NCBI RefSeq assembly: GCF_003367245.1
Contig: NZ_QRGR01000003.1
Span: 186,001 to 250,000 of the forward strand
From: Pontibacter diazotrophicus
GTDB lineage: Bacteria; Bacteroidota; Bacteroidia; Cytophagales; Hymenobacteraceae
Reading direction: 5' to 3'
Length of the DNA stretch: 64,000 bases
Position numbers and translations under genes: made by a program. This document shows, piece by piece, positions 45,930-54,179 of this stretch. The notes beneath the pieces are model-generated. The model saw only the letters and a list, made by a program, of their open reading frames with translations. It was not told where the DNA came from and searched no databases. How positions within the stretch are numbered: position 1 is the first letter of the stretch; each line of letters opens with the position of its first letter.

Positions 45930-46664
45930 TCAAACTTTAATAAACATGAAGGTAAACGCAGCTAAAGCTGCTCCCAGAAGAGGTCCGAAAACAGGCACCC
46001 AGCTATAGGCCCAATCGCTGTGTCCTTTCCCCTTGATGGGCAACAGCCAGTGTGCCACCCTGGGGCCTAAGTCTCTGGCCGGATTAATAGCATAGCCTGT
46101 AGTGCCACCCAGCGCCAGACCGATGCCCCATACTAAAAAAGCCACGGGGATGGCTCCTAATGAACCCAGGCCGACCGGTGTGTTTTTTTCGTCTCCCATG
46201 GCTGCAGGTGTAAAATACAGGATGACAAAGATTAACACGAAAGTGCCGATAACTTCACTCACCATATTGATGGGGTAATTGCGAATAGCGGGCGCTGTCG
46301 CAAACACGCCTAACTTTGTGCCTGGATTGGGGGTCAGGTCGAAATGGTCTTTGTGCATGATCCAAACTAAAGTGGATCCCGTGATAGCTCCTAAAAGCTG
46401 CATCAGGCAGTAAGGCAATACGCTTGCCCACTCAAACTGGCCTGCCAGTGCCAGGCCCACGCTTACGGCGGGGTTAAGATGGGCACCGCTATATGGGCCG
46501 GCTACTACCACACCTATGAATACACCCAGCCCCCAGGCTGTCGTGATTACTATCCAGCCGCCTCCCTGCCCTTTTGTGCCCTCTAAAATAACATTGGCTA
46601 CCACGCCTGCTCCAATCAGTATAAGCAAGGATGTACCGATATATTCTGCTACCAGTGGATGCAT
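45930..46664 (-). CDS. glpF: Glycerol uptake facilitator (aquaglyceroporin)
   Basis: A 244-residue MIP-family channel with six membrane helices and the two NPA half-helices: GAHLNPAVSVG near residue 65 and YAINPARDLGPR near residue 200. The Arg after the second NPA and the Asp in NPARDLGPR are glycerol-facilitator features. It is the last gene of glpDKF, starting 3 bases after the glpK stop. It lets glycerol diffuse in, where GlpK traps it by phosphorylation. Confidence 0.95.
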   Translation of the reverse strand: MHPLVAEYIGTSLLILIGAGVVANVILEGTKGQGGGWIVITTAWGLGVFIGVVVAGPYSGAHLNPAVSVGLALAGQFEWASVLPYCLMQLLGAITGSTLVWIMHKDHFDLTPNPGTKLGVFATAPAIRNYPINMVSEVIGTFVLIFVILYFTPAAMGDEKNTPVGLGSLGAIPVAFLVWGIGLALGGTTGYAINPARDLGPRVAHWLLPIKGKGHSDWAYSWVPVFGPLLGAALAAFTFMFIKV

Positions 46665-46667
46665 ATT

Positions 46668-48179
46668 TTATTGATTAGGATTAACAGCCCAGTTTCTGGT
46701 TCTTTCTATAGCTTTGTGCCAGAAGTGCAGGTTTTTTTCCACTGTTTCAGCATCCATGGTTGGCTCAAACACATCAGCCTCCTGCCCCAGCGACTGAAGT
46801 TCAGCTATATCCTTCCAGTAGCCTACGGCAAGCCCGGCCAGGTAAGCTGCCCCAAGCGCCGTTGTCTCCCGCATCATGGGGCGCTTTACGGTGCAGTTCA
46901 GAATATCTGTCTGGAACTGTATCAGGAAATTGTTTTCCGTAGCCCCACCGTCCACTTTAAGCTCCCGTATTGGTACGCCGCTGTCTTTTTCCATGGCTCT
47001 GAGCACATCATGTACCTGGTAGGCGATAGACTCCAGTGCGGCTCTGGCAAAATGGGCAGAGGTAGTACCGCGTGTAATTCCGAAGAAAGCTCCCCTGGCA
47101 TCCTGATCCCAGTAAGGTGCTCCCAAGCCAGTAAGGGCGGGCACAAAATATACCCCCTCGTTATCAGCTAAGCTGGTAGCCATCCCTTCACTTTCTCTGG
47201 CATGTTCTATCACTTGGATCCCATCCCGCAGCCACTGTATAGCGGCTCCTCCGATAAACACACTTCCCTCCAGTGCGTATGTCACCTTTCCATTTAGTTT
47301 CCAGGCAATGGTGGTTAGGAGCTGGTTGTTGGATTTTACAGGCTGTTCTCCGGTGTTCATCACAAGGAAACAGCCCGTGCCATACGTCGTCTTCGCCATT
47401 CCCTTCTCCATACAAAGCTGCCCGAATAAAGCGGCCTGTTGATCTCCTGCGATACCAGCTATAGGAATTTTGGCGGAGAAGATTCTGCCTGAGGTGGTGC
47501 CAACCACTTCACTGCTGGACTTAACTTCGGGAAGTATGGTTGCTGGAATATCAAACAGGTCGAGTAGTTCCTGGTCCCACTGCTGATCGTGGATATTGTA
47601 AAGCATGGTGCGGCTGGCATTGGTGCTGTCTGTACAGTGCGTACTGCCATTAGATAATTTCCAGATAAGCCAGGAATCAACCGTTCCGAAGCAAACCTCG
47701 CCTTTAGCTGCCTTATCCCTGGCACCCGCTACATGGTCCAGTATCCATTTGATTTTAGTGGCTGAAAAATAAGCATCTATAATCAAACCGGTCTTGTCAC
47801 GAACCATATCTGACTTGCCCCTCTCCTTCAGTTCGTTGCAGTAGGCCGAAGTTCTTCTATCCTGCCATACAATGGCGTTATAGAGTGGCTCTCCGGTGTT
47901 TCTGTCCCAGAGAATAGTTGTTTCTCTCTGGTTCGTAATCCCGATACCTGCTACCTGATGGGCAGACAGGCCAGCCTTCATCATAGCCTCGGTAGCTACT
48001 GCCGCCTGCGAGGTCCATATCTCCATCGGATCATGCTCCACCCAGCCGGGCTTTGGAAATTTCTGTTCGAAATCACGCTGCGCGTCTGTCACTACTTTGC
48101 CCTGCTGGTTAAAGACAATGGCTCTGGAACTGGTTGTTCCCTGATCGAGCGCTAGCAAATACTGCGTTTCCTGGTTCAT
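46668..48179 (-). CDS. glpK: Glycerol kinase
   Basis: A 503-residue FGGY-family kinase making sn-glycerol 3-phosphate. The first phosphate loop [14 protein letters not shown] is at residue 10, the substrate-binding [10 protein letters not shown] near residue 46, and the FGGY signature region [22 protein letters not shown] (here given as [11 protein letters not shown]) near residue 305. Its stop overlaps the glpD start region by 4 bases and glpF follows after 3 bases. Confidence 0.96.
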   Translation of the reverse strand: MNQETQYLLALDQGTTSSRAIVFNQQGKVVTDAQRDFEQKFPKPGWVEHDPMEIWTSQAAVATEAMMKAGLSAHQVAGIGITNQRETTILWDRNTGEPLYNAIVWQDRRTSAYCNELKERGKSDMVRDKTGLIIDAYFSATKIKWILDHVAGARDKAAKGEVCFGTVDSWLIWKLSNGSTHCTDSTNASRTMLYNIHDQQWDQELLDLFDIPATILPEVKSSSEVVGTTSGRIFSAKIPIAGIAGDQQAALFGQLCMEKGMAKTTYGTGCFLVMNTGEQPVKSNNQLLTTIAWKLNGKVTYALEGSVFIGGAAIQWLRDGIQVIEHARESEGMATSLADNEGVYFVPALTGLGAPYWDQDARGAFFGITRGTTSAHFARAALESIAYQVHDVLRAMEKDSGVPIRELKVDGGATENNFLIQFQTDILNCTVKRPMMRETTALGAAYLAGLAVGYWKDIAELQSLGQEADVFEPTMDAETVEKNLHFWHKAIERTRNWAVNPNQ

Positions 48180-49771
48180 AGGCTGGTAGGTAATATAGTG
48201 ATTTTCTGATTAATTAAATAGCCTTCCGCTATTTGTTGAAATGCGCCAATCTCTGCTTTCTCCCAATCTTCACCTAAACCTAGTTCTTCACGCATTATCT
48301 TAGCCACTGCTGGAGCCATTTCTATTGCTGCCTGTGCATCCAGGAACAATATCCTCATCCTCCTGGCCAGGACGTCTTCCAGTTTAAGCGCCATCTCATT
48401 TTTCACCATCCACACCACTTCCGCTTTTGTGTTGGGGTATTGCGCATGGAGCCGCTGTCCTAAATTAGGATTTTGCGAAATCAAATCTCTGATACCAGCA
48501 GCATCACATCCATAGATTGCCAGGTGCCCTTCTTCAACGGTTGTTTCCGGGTAGCCATGTATCCTGATATTCGAGGAAGTGCTTTTAGCTAAAGTTAAAC
48601 CCTTCAGCCCGGCAAGTGCCTCTAAAGTATCTTCCCCCATCTTTCTAAATGTGGTCCACTTGCCTCCAATAATAGAAATTAGATGGCTATCCGCAACGGA
48701 TACCTTGTGGCTGCGGGAGATCTCTTTGGTTTTAGCACCTTTTTCTTTCGGTGCAGCAAGTGGCCTTAACCCTGCATACACTGACAGTACATCCTTCCGG
48801 GTAGGCTGCCTGACAAGATATTGGGCACAGGTATTCAGTATAAAATCAATCTCCTGCTCCAGTGCCCTTGGCTCCAGTTTCGGGTCTTTTATGACCGTAT
48901 CGGTAGTGCCCAGCACCAGTTTGCCATGCCAGGGAATTCCAAATAACACCCTGCCATCAGAAGTTTCTGGTATCATGAGAGCATCCTTGCCTCCCAGAAA
49001 GGAAAGGTCCAGCACCAGGTGCGCGCCCTGGCTTGGCATAATGGAACGCCTGGCCTCGGGATTATCCATCTGCAAAATCTTATCGGCAAAAACACCTGTT
49101 GCATTTACCACTGCCTTTGCTTTTATTTCATGATGTCGTTGGCTTATCTGGTCCGTAAGTTTAACACCATCGATGATGCCGTTTTCATCTTTGGTCAGGC
49201 TCGTCACTTTCATATAATTCAAGATACATCCGCCCATTTCCGAGCAGGTCTGCGCAATATTCAGCGCCAGACGTGCATCGTCAAACTGCCCGTCGTAGTA
49301 AATGACACCTCCTCTAAGACCTTCTTCCATGATGGCTGGAATCCTTCGCACAACCGCTTTCCTGGACAGCCACTGAGACTTCCCGATTCTTAAGTTGCCT
49401 GCCATTAAATCATAGACTTTGAGGCCGACACCGTATTTTAGTTTATCCCAGAGCGAATAGATAGGAATAATAAAGGCCTGTTTCCGGGATACGTGCGGGG
49501 CATTCCGCATGATCAGTCCGCGCTCTTTCAGTGCCTCTAAGACCAACGTTATATCGCCCTGTGCCAGGTAGCGGACGCCCCCATGCAATAGTTTGGTGCT
49601 CCGGCTTGATGTACCCTTAGCGAAATCGGATCTTTCGACCAGGACTACTGACAATCCCCTTGAAAGCGCATCGAGGGCAACCCCTAAGCCGGATGCACCT
49701 CCGCCTATCACAGCCAAGTCCCAGACTTTTTGCTTGTCGTCGATTTCGTTTACACCCCTATTTCTATCCAT
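48176..49771 (-). CDS. glpD: Aerobic glycerol-3-phosphate dehydrogenase (FAD)
   Basis: A 531-residue membrane-associated flavoprotein that oxidises glycerol 3-phosphate to dihydroxyacetone phosphate, passing electrons to quinone. The FAD Rossmann motif is [15 protein letters not shown] at residue 20, followed by the family signature [15 protein letters not shown] near residue 56. A C-terminal DAO_C domain (about 400-510) is present. It is the first gene of glpDKF. glpR lies divergently 203 bases upstream, and the shared region is the obvious GlpR operator site. Confidence 0.95.
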   Translation of the reverse strand: MDRNRGVNEIDDKQKVWDLAVIGGGASGLGVALDALSRGLSVVLVERSDFAKGTSSRSTKLLHGGVRYLAQGDITLVLEALKERGLIMRNAPHVSRKQAFIIPIYSLWDKLKYGVGLKVYDLMAGNLRIGKSQWLSRKAVVRRIPAIMEEGLRGGVIYYDGQFDDARLALNIAQTCSEMGGCILNYMKVTSLTKDENGIIDGVKLTDQISQRHHEIKAKAVVNATGVFADKILQMDNPEARRSIMPSQGAHLVLDLSFLGGKDALMIPETSDGRVLFGIPWHGKLVLGTTDTVIKDPKLEPRALEQEIDFILNTCAQYLVRQPTRKDVLSVYAGLRPLAAPKEKGAKTKEISRSHKVSVADSHLISIIGGKWTTFRKMGEDTLEALAGLKGLTLAKSTSSNIRIHGYPETTVEEGHLAIYGCDAAGIRDLISQNPNLGQRLHAQYPNTKAEVVWMVKNEMALKLEDVLARRMRILFLDAQAAIEMAPAVAKIMREELGLGEDWEKAEIGAFQQIAEGYLINQKITILPTSL

Positions 49772-49901
49772 TACTTTCTAATTACACTCATTTAACTGAC
49801 CATCACATCTAAATGTAGTAATTAAAGAAATATGAAGAAAGCAAAAGAAACTAACAAAAACTACAAAGAGATATTAGTTATATAGCTAAGCCTTATAGTT
49901 A

Positions 49902-49909
49902 TAAATTTG
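49902..49909 (+). promoter_or_regulatory. Possible -7 element of the glpR promoter
   Basis: TAAATTTG matches the Bacteroidota TAnnTTTG consensus exactly, 65 bases before the glpR ATG. The -33 position shows only TTA-like sequence. It lies in the glpD-glpR divergent region (49772-49974), where GlpR operators would also be expected; no clear inverted repeat operator was found. Confidence 0.4.
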
Positions 49910-49974
49910 TCTAAATTTTAGCTTACAATCGAAAAAAGGTAAAAAAAGAATACTTTTAGGAAACGAACCGAAAT

Positions 49975-50739
49975 ATGACAATTGCTGAAAGACATAAATT
50001 TATTCTTGATAAACTTAGTAGTGAGGGCTTTGTGGGTGTAGCTGAGCTAAGCAAAGAAATGGATGTGACCATGGTGACGGTGCGGAAAGATCTGAAGCTG
50101 CTGGAGGACAAAGGGCTTCTTTATCGCTCACACGGAAGCGCTACGCCTGTCTCGCCCTATGTAAATGATCGGCCGGTAAATGAGAAGAAACTGGTACAGG
50201 TAGATGAAAAAGAAAAAATTGCCTCCCTGGCTGTACAAATGATACAGGAAGACGAAGCCATTATCATTGGCTCCGGCACTACGGTAATGGCGCTGGCGAA
50301 AGCGATACCTAAGAACATGAAGCTTACTGTGCTAACAGGAGCGATGAATGTGACGATGGCACTAATGGATAACCAGCATATGGAGGTTGTACAGCTGGGA
50401 GGTGTGGTGAGAAAAAGCAGCTCCTCCGTAGTAGGGCATTTTGCTGAAGACATGCTGGTAAGCTTTGCCTGCAGTAAACTTTTCCTGGGTGTAGATGGTA
50501 TCAGCCCTGAATATGGCCTGACTACCTCCAACATGATGGAAGCCCACCTGAATAGCAAGATGATCAAATCAGTGCAAAAAACGATTATCCTGGCTGACTC
50601 CAGTAAATTCAGGCGGAAGGGGTTTGGGAAAATATGTGAAATAGACGACATAGATATCGTCATCACAGACGAAGGCATCCCCGAAACTTATAAAGTAATG
50701 CTGGAGGAAAGAGGCATCGAAGTACTCATTGCCAGATAA
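49975..50739 (+). CDS. glpR: DeoR-family transcriptional regulator of the glycerol genes
   Basis: A 254-residue DeoR-type repressor. The N-terminal winged helix-turn-helix (VAELSKEMDVTMVTVRKDLK, residues 20-40, then LEDKGLLYRSHG) is followed by the DeoR sensor domain (IIIGSGTTVMALAKAIP, LTGAMNVTMALMD, LFLGVDGISPEYGLT), which in GlpR binds glycerol 3-phosphate. It is divergent from glpDKF, so control of that operon is the natural inference; sequence alone cannot separate it from sugar-phosphate-sensing relatives. A terminator follows at 50773-50812. Confidence 0.88.
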   Translation: MTIAERHKFILDKLSSEGFVGVAELSKEMDVTMVTVRKDLKLLEDKGLLYRSHGSATPVSPYVNDRPVNEKKLVQVDEKEKIASLAVQMIQEDEAIIIGSGTTVMALAKAIPKNMKLTVLTGAMNVTMALMDNQHMEVVQLGGVVRKSSSSVVGHFAEDMLVSFACSKLFLGVDGISPEYGLTTSNMMEAHLNSKMIKSVQKTIILADSSKFRRKGFGKICEIDDIDIVITDEGIPETYKVMLEERGIEVLIAR

Positions 50740-50772
50740 GAATCTCAGACTTCAAGCCCTGAATCACTACTG

Positions 50773-50812
50773 AATGGCTGATTTACCTGGGTATATCAGC
50801 CATTTGTATTTT
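50773..50812 (+). terminator. Terminator after glpR
   Basis: Perfect 10-bp arms (aatggctgat at 50773-50782 and 50795-50804) with a 12-base loop, followed by tgtattttta. The right arm overlaps the last codons of the convergent deacetylase gene. Confidence 0.7.
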
Positions 50813-51596
50813 TAGCGGAGCCTGCTGTTTTCATATACTTAGCGGCTTCGATGAAAGTGGGATTCCAGATTTTCTTTTCGTTGGCTTTCAGGAAGTGTAG
50901 CAGTTTGCTGTGTGCCTCAAGCGATACATTCAGACTATGCTCTCCACCCACACCATGAAACAGGAACACAATTAGACTGTTTGTGCGCATCGCCTCTTTT
51001 ACCAACGCTATCAATTCGTCTCCGGACTGGCCATTGATGACAAAGGAGCCAATATTATACAGATCCGTGCCTTTGTTTTGCACCATTTCGCCATGCACAC
51101 CACGTGCGGCAACAAGATCACTTTTCAAAGCATCGAGATAAGTAACGCCATCGACTTTTGTATCCCCGCACGGATAGGCAAATGTCCTTTCCTTCTCTCC
51201 GTCAAGCGCCTGCAGAACGGAATTGGTCATCTTTATTTCATCCGTAATACGACGAAGAGAATAGGTGGCCAAATCATATTCAGGGGTAACAAAGCTTCTC
51301 CCGGGCTGGCTTCCGTCGCAGGGGTGGAAAAGTGTGTGGTTCGCCAACTCGTGCTTTTTAGCGGCTACCTTTTTCCATTCGTCTAATCGCTGTGTGAAAG
51401 CCGGCGATGCGGCAGTTAAGTAAAATGTTCCTTTTAACCCTAAAGAATCCAGGGCTGGGATAGCATTGTCCAGGTGTACATTCAGGGCATCATCATACGT
51501 CAGGACTACTGCAGCCTGTTTTTTATTCCATTCCTGTGCCCAGACAGATAGGCTGCATAAGCACAGCAAAAGCGTAAAGGTTCTTTTTAAGAGCAT
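50796..51596 (-). CDS. Polysaccharide deacetylase (NodB-type)
   Basis: A 266-residue secreted carbohydrate esterase family 4-like deacetylase. After a signal peptide (KRTFTLLLCLCSLSVWAQ) comes the NodB core: motif 1 VVLTYDDA with the catalytic/metal Asp pair, and motif 2 ELANHTLFHPC with the metal His residues (HxxxH). A later FAYPCGD resembles motif 3. It likely removes N- or O-acetyl groups from cell-wall or exported polysaccharide. I chose the ATG at 51594-51596, since the upstream frame (MLAAAAMPYKFKKNN) is not signal-like. It follows hflC by 46 bases on the same strand. Confidence 0.85.
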   Translation of the reverse strand: MLLKRTFTLLLCLCSLSVWAQEWNKKQAAVVLTYDDALNVHLDNAIPALDSLGLKGTFYLTAASPAFTQRLDEWKKVAAKKHELANHTLFHPCDGSQPGRSFVTPEYDLATYSLRRITDEIKMTNSVLQALDGEKERTFAYPCGDTKVDGVTYLDALKSDLVAARGVHGEMVQNKGTDLYNIGSFVINGQSGDELIALVKEAMRTNSLIVFLFHGVGGEHSLNVSLEAHSKLLHFLKANEKKIWNPTFIEAAKYMKTAGSAKNTNG

Positions 51597-51642
51597 GTTG
51601 TTTTTCTTGAATTTGTATGGCATTGCTGCTGCTGCCAGCAAT

Positions 51643-52581
51643 TTAATTCCCCCTCTTCAGGTATCTGTAAAGTTCGGAGTCGGTTGACAAGATGACACTT
51701 GTTTTCTCGTCAAACGATTTCTCCAGCGTCTCCATAGACCGGAGGAAGCTGTACAGATCTCTTGCCTGGGCATTTTTGTTATAAGCTTCCGCATAAATAG
51801 TGGTGGCCTGGGCGTCTGCCCGACCCTGTATCATCTCTGCTTCACGGGTTGCTTCAGACTGAATCTTGGCCAGGTCGCGTTCTTTGTTACCCTGGATCTT
51901 GCGGGCCTCGCCCTGTCCCTCAGACCTGAACTGGTCGGCGATACGGTTACGCTCACTTTTCATCCTGTCGTATACCCGGTCCCTTACCTCATCCACGTAG
52001 TTCATGCGCTTAAACCGGAAATCCAGGATCTTCACGCCAAGGTCAGCTGTCCTTTCATTTGCCCGCTGCAAAACGAGCGCCTCAATTCTGTCTCTGCCTA
52101 CGCTGATGTCATTCAGGTTCTCCATGTCTTCCATAAATTCCTCTTCCACCTCAGGCTCCCGGTTGGTAGACCTTACGATTTCCAGCAGGTCGTGGCTGGC
52201 GATGGCATTGCGTGTCTCGCCATCCAAAATATCGTCGAGCCTGGATTGGCCGGAATTTTCGTCCCGCAGACGAATAAAGAACTGGAGCGGGTTTGTGATC
52301 TGCCAGCGGGCATACGTATCCACGAAAATGAATTTCTTGTCTTTGGTAGGCACCTGATTGGCATCGCCGTCCCACTCGAGGTAGCGTGCATCAAAAAACT
52401 GCACTTTCTGGATAATCGGAATCTTGTAATGAAGACCGGGCTGCGTGCGGGGCTGCCCCACTGGCTTACCAAATTGGGTCACAATGGCCTGTTGCGTTTC
52501 GTCCAGCACAAAGACACTGGTAAAGGCAAGCGTCAGGATGATAATAGCGACTATGAGCGAGAGTATACTTCTTATGTTCAC
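51643..52581 (-). CDS. hflC: HflC, SPFH/band-7 modulator of FtsH
   Basis: A 312-residue membrane protein with one N-terminal helix (LSLIVAIIILTLAFTSVFVL) and a prohibitin/SPFH domain (GKPVGQPRTQPGLHYKIPIIQKV). A long coiled coil follows (residues 210-270, rich in RSEGQGEARKIQGNKERDLAKI). HflC joins HflK in a large periplasm-facing cage around the FtsH protease and tunes membrane-protein quality control. The gene begins 3 bases after the hflK stop. Confidence 0.94.
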   Translation of the reverse strand: MNIRSILSLIVAIIILTLAFTSVFVLDETQQAIVTQFGKPVGQPRTQPGLHYKIPIIQKVQFFDARYLEWDGDANQVPTKDKKFIFVDTYARWQITNPLQFFIRLRDENSGQSRLDDILDGETRNAIASHDLLEIVRSTNREPEVEEEFMEDMENLNDISVGRDRIEALVLQRANERTADLGVKILDFRFKRMNYVDEVRDRVYDRMKSERNRIADQFRSEGQGEARKIQGNKERDLAKIQSEATREAEMIQGRADAQATTIYAEAYNKNAQARDLYSFLRSMETLEKSFDEKTSVILSTDSELYRYLKRGN

Positions 52582-52584
52582 GGC

Positions 52585-53571
52585 TTATTGCTTTTCAGGC
52601 TGATTTAAGTTTAATAAAGGAAGGACATTATTGCCTCTCTCATCTACGATGATTTTGCCACCTATCTTTGGCAGTATCCTTTCCATCGTTTCCAGGTACA
52701 TGCGCTTCCTGGTAACCTCAGGCGCTTTCACATATTCCTCAAAGAGGGAGTTAAAGCGGGCAGCCTCTCCGGTAGCCTCGTTTACCCTGGTGAGGGCATA
52801 AGCTTCTGCGAGCTGAATGGTTTCATCGGCCTCACCACGTGCACGCGGAATAACACGGTTATACTCCGACTCAGCCTGATTAATAAGCGTTTCGCGCTCC
52901 TGCTGCGCCTCGTTCACCGCGTTGAAGGACGGCTTTACCGGCTCCGGGGGGTTCACGTCCTGCAGCACCACCTGGTCAATCCTGATTCCGTTTTCATACT
53001 CATCGCACATGCGCTGCAGCAGCACCTCCACACTCGTAGCCACCTCCTGGCGGCCTACGGTCAGCACCTCATTCACGGTGCGGTCTCCGACCACCTTCCG
53101 AACAGCAGACTCAGACATATCACGAAGCGCTTTATCGGCATTTCTTACCTGGAACAAATAACGGTACGAATCCACGATACGGTACTGCACTACCCATTCC
53201 ACATTGGCCAGGTTCAGGTCGCCGGTCAGCATTAGTGACTCATCGCCGAAGTTCTCTCTCGAGTACTGTGTGGTGGTGCCTGCCTCTACCGTGCGGAAGC
53301 CGAACTCCTGCTTCAGCTGCCGCTGCACAGGTATTTTTTCCATTTCTTCTATACCAAAAGGCAGGATAAAATGGAGACCCGGCTCTACCGTCCGGTCATA
53401 CTGCCCCACATACAGCACCACCCCTTCTTCCTCGGGGCCAACCGTTTTGATGGAGGTGAATATGATAATAAGCAGCACCAGCCCAAGTAATATCTTGCGG
53501 TAGTGCTTGCTGAGCAGGAACATGTAATACTGTAGCCTGTAATTTGGTTCTTCTGCCATGGGTGAGGGCAT
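52585..53571 (-). CDS. hflK: HflK, SPFH/band-7 modulator of FtsH
   Basis: A 328-residue partner of HflC. One N-terminal helix (ILLGLVLLIIIFTSIKTV) is followed by an SPFH domain (GLHFILPFGIEEMEKIPVQR) and a coiled coil (residues 220-280). Unlike E. coli HflK it lacks the long Gly/Pro-rich N-terminal extension, which is common outside Proteobacteria. A start at Met5 is also possible. It is the first gene of hflK-hflC, and the deacetylase gene may be cotranscribed. Confidence 0.93.
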   Translation of the reverse strand: MPSPMAEEPNYRLQYYMFLLSKHYRKILLGLVLLIIIFTSIKTVGPEEEGVVLYVGQYDRTVEPGLHFILPFGIEEMEKIPVQRQLKQEFGFRTVEAGTTTQYSRENFGDESLMLTGDLNLANVEWVVQYRIVDSYRYLFQVRNADKALRDMSESAVRKVVGDRTVNEVLTVGRQEVATSVEVLLQRMCDEYENGIRIDQVVLQDVNPPEPVKPSFNAVNEAQQERETLINQAESEYNRVIPRARGEADETIQLAEAYALTRVNEATGEAARFNSLFEEYVKAPEVTRKRMYLETMERILPKIGGKIIVDERGNNVLPLLNLNQPEKQ

Positions 53572-54179
53572 TGGTGTTGGTTATCCGACAATTTACTATA
53601 AAATTTTCACAAGCCCTAACGCCTGGTTTTATGGAAACACCTGGGTTGTGCTGCATGATATGTCCACCCAACTTTACTTCCTGCTTCCCCGTTTAGCGCA
53701 AGGAGGCAAGTTGTTTTTTGTTCAGGAGGCAATAAGTATGATTGCTGTTGGTGTTTTCCTGTGGAAGTGCCTGAAGCTTCAAGTTTAAACTCTTTCCAGT
53801 ATTATAGTAAGATTCAATGGCTTCAGATCAGCCGCAAGACTGCGAAAAGAGGTAAACAACCAGTCACGGCAAATACATAGATATGTAACTGTCCAGAACA
53901 TGCTTTATTGTCCTTTATTTTATTGAGCTAGCTCCTTTGCACACTTATTACAGCTCGCTATGGCATATATTAATAGAAGAGATATAGAAGGACGAGTTGC
54001 ATATTGACGAAGAAAAAATAAAGACAACCAACAATCCGTCAATCAACAGAGATAGCGTTAAAACACTTATTATTTTATCAAAAAGGCAATCTTGTTATAG
54101 CCATTTTGACAAAAGCTTCATTATATTGCGAGAATCACAAAATTTATCAACAAAATCAGCATTAAAAAGAAAAATATAC
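53572..54179. other. Divergent intergenic region (hflK / ppc)
   Basis: About 610 bases. The last 180 are open in the ppc frame from a TTG at 53997, but that stretch is AT-rich and unlike any PEPC N-terminus, so it is read as leader. A 76-codon rightward frame at 53558-53788 overlaps the hflK start antisense and is not supported. Both promoters should lie here. Confidence 0.45.

Noticed and set aside
53558-53788. Rightward hydrophobic frame overlapping the hflK start
   Set aside because: Antisense to the conserved hflK N-terminus and followed by no recognisable domain.
53997-54179. In-frame N-terminal extension of PEP carboxylase from a TTG codon
   Set aside because: The 61 codons are AT-rich, lysine/isoleucine-heavy and unlike any PEPC start, and the ATG at 54180 begins the homologous part.
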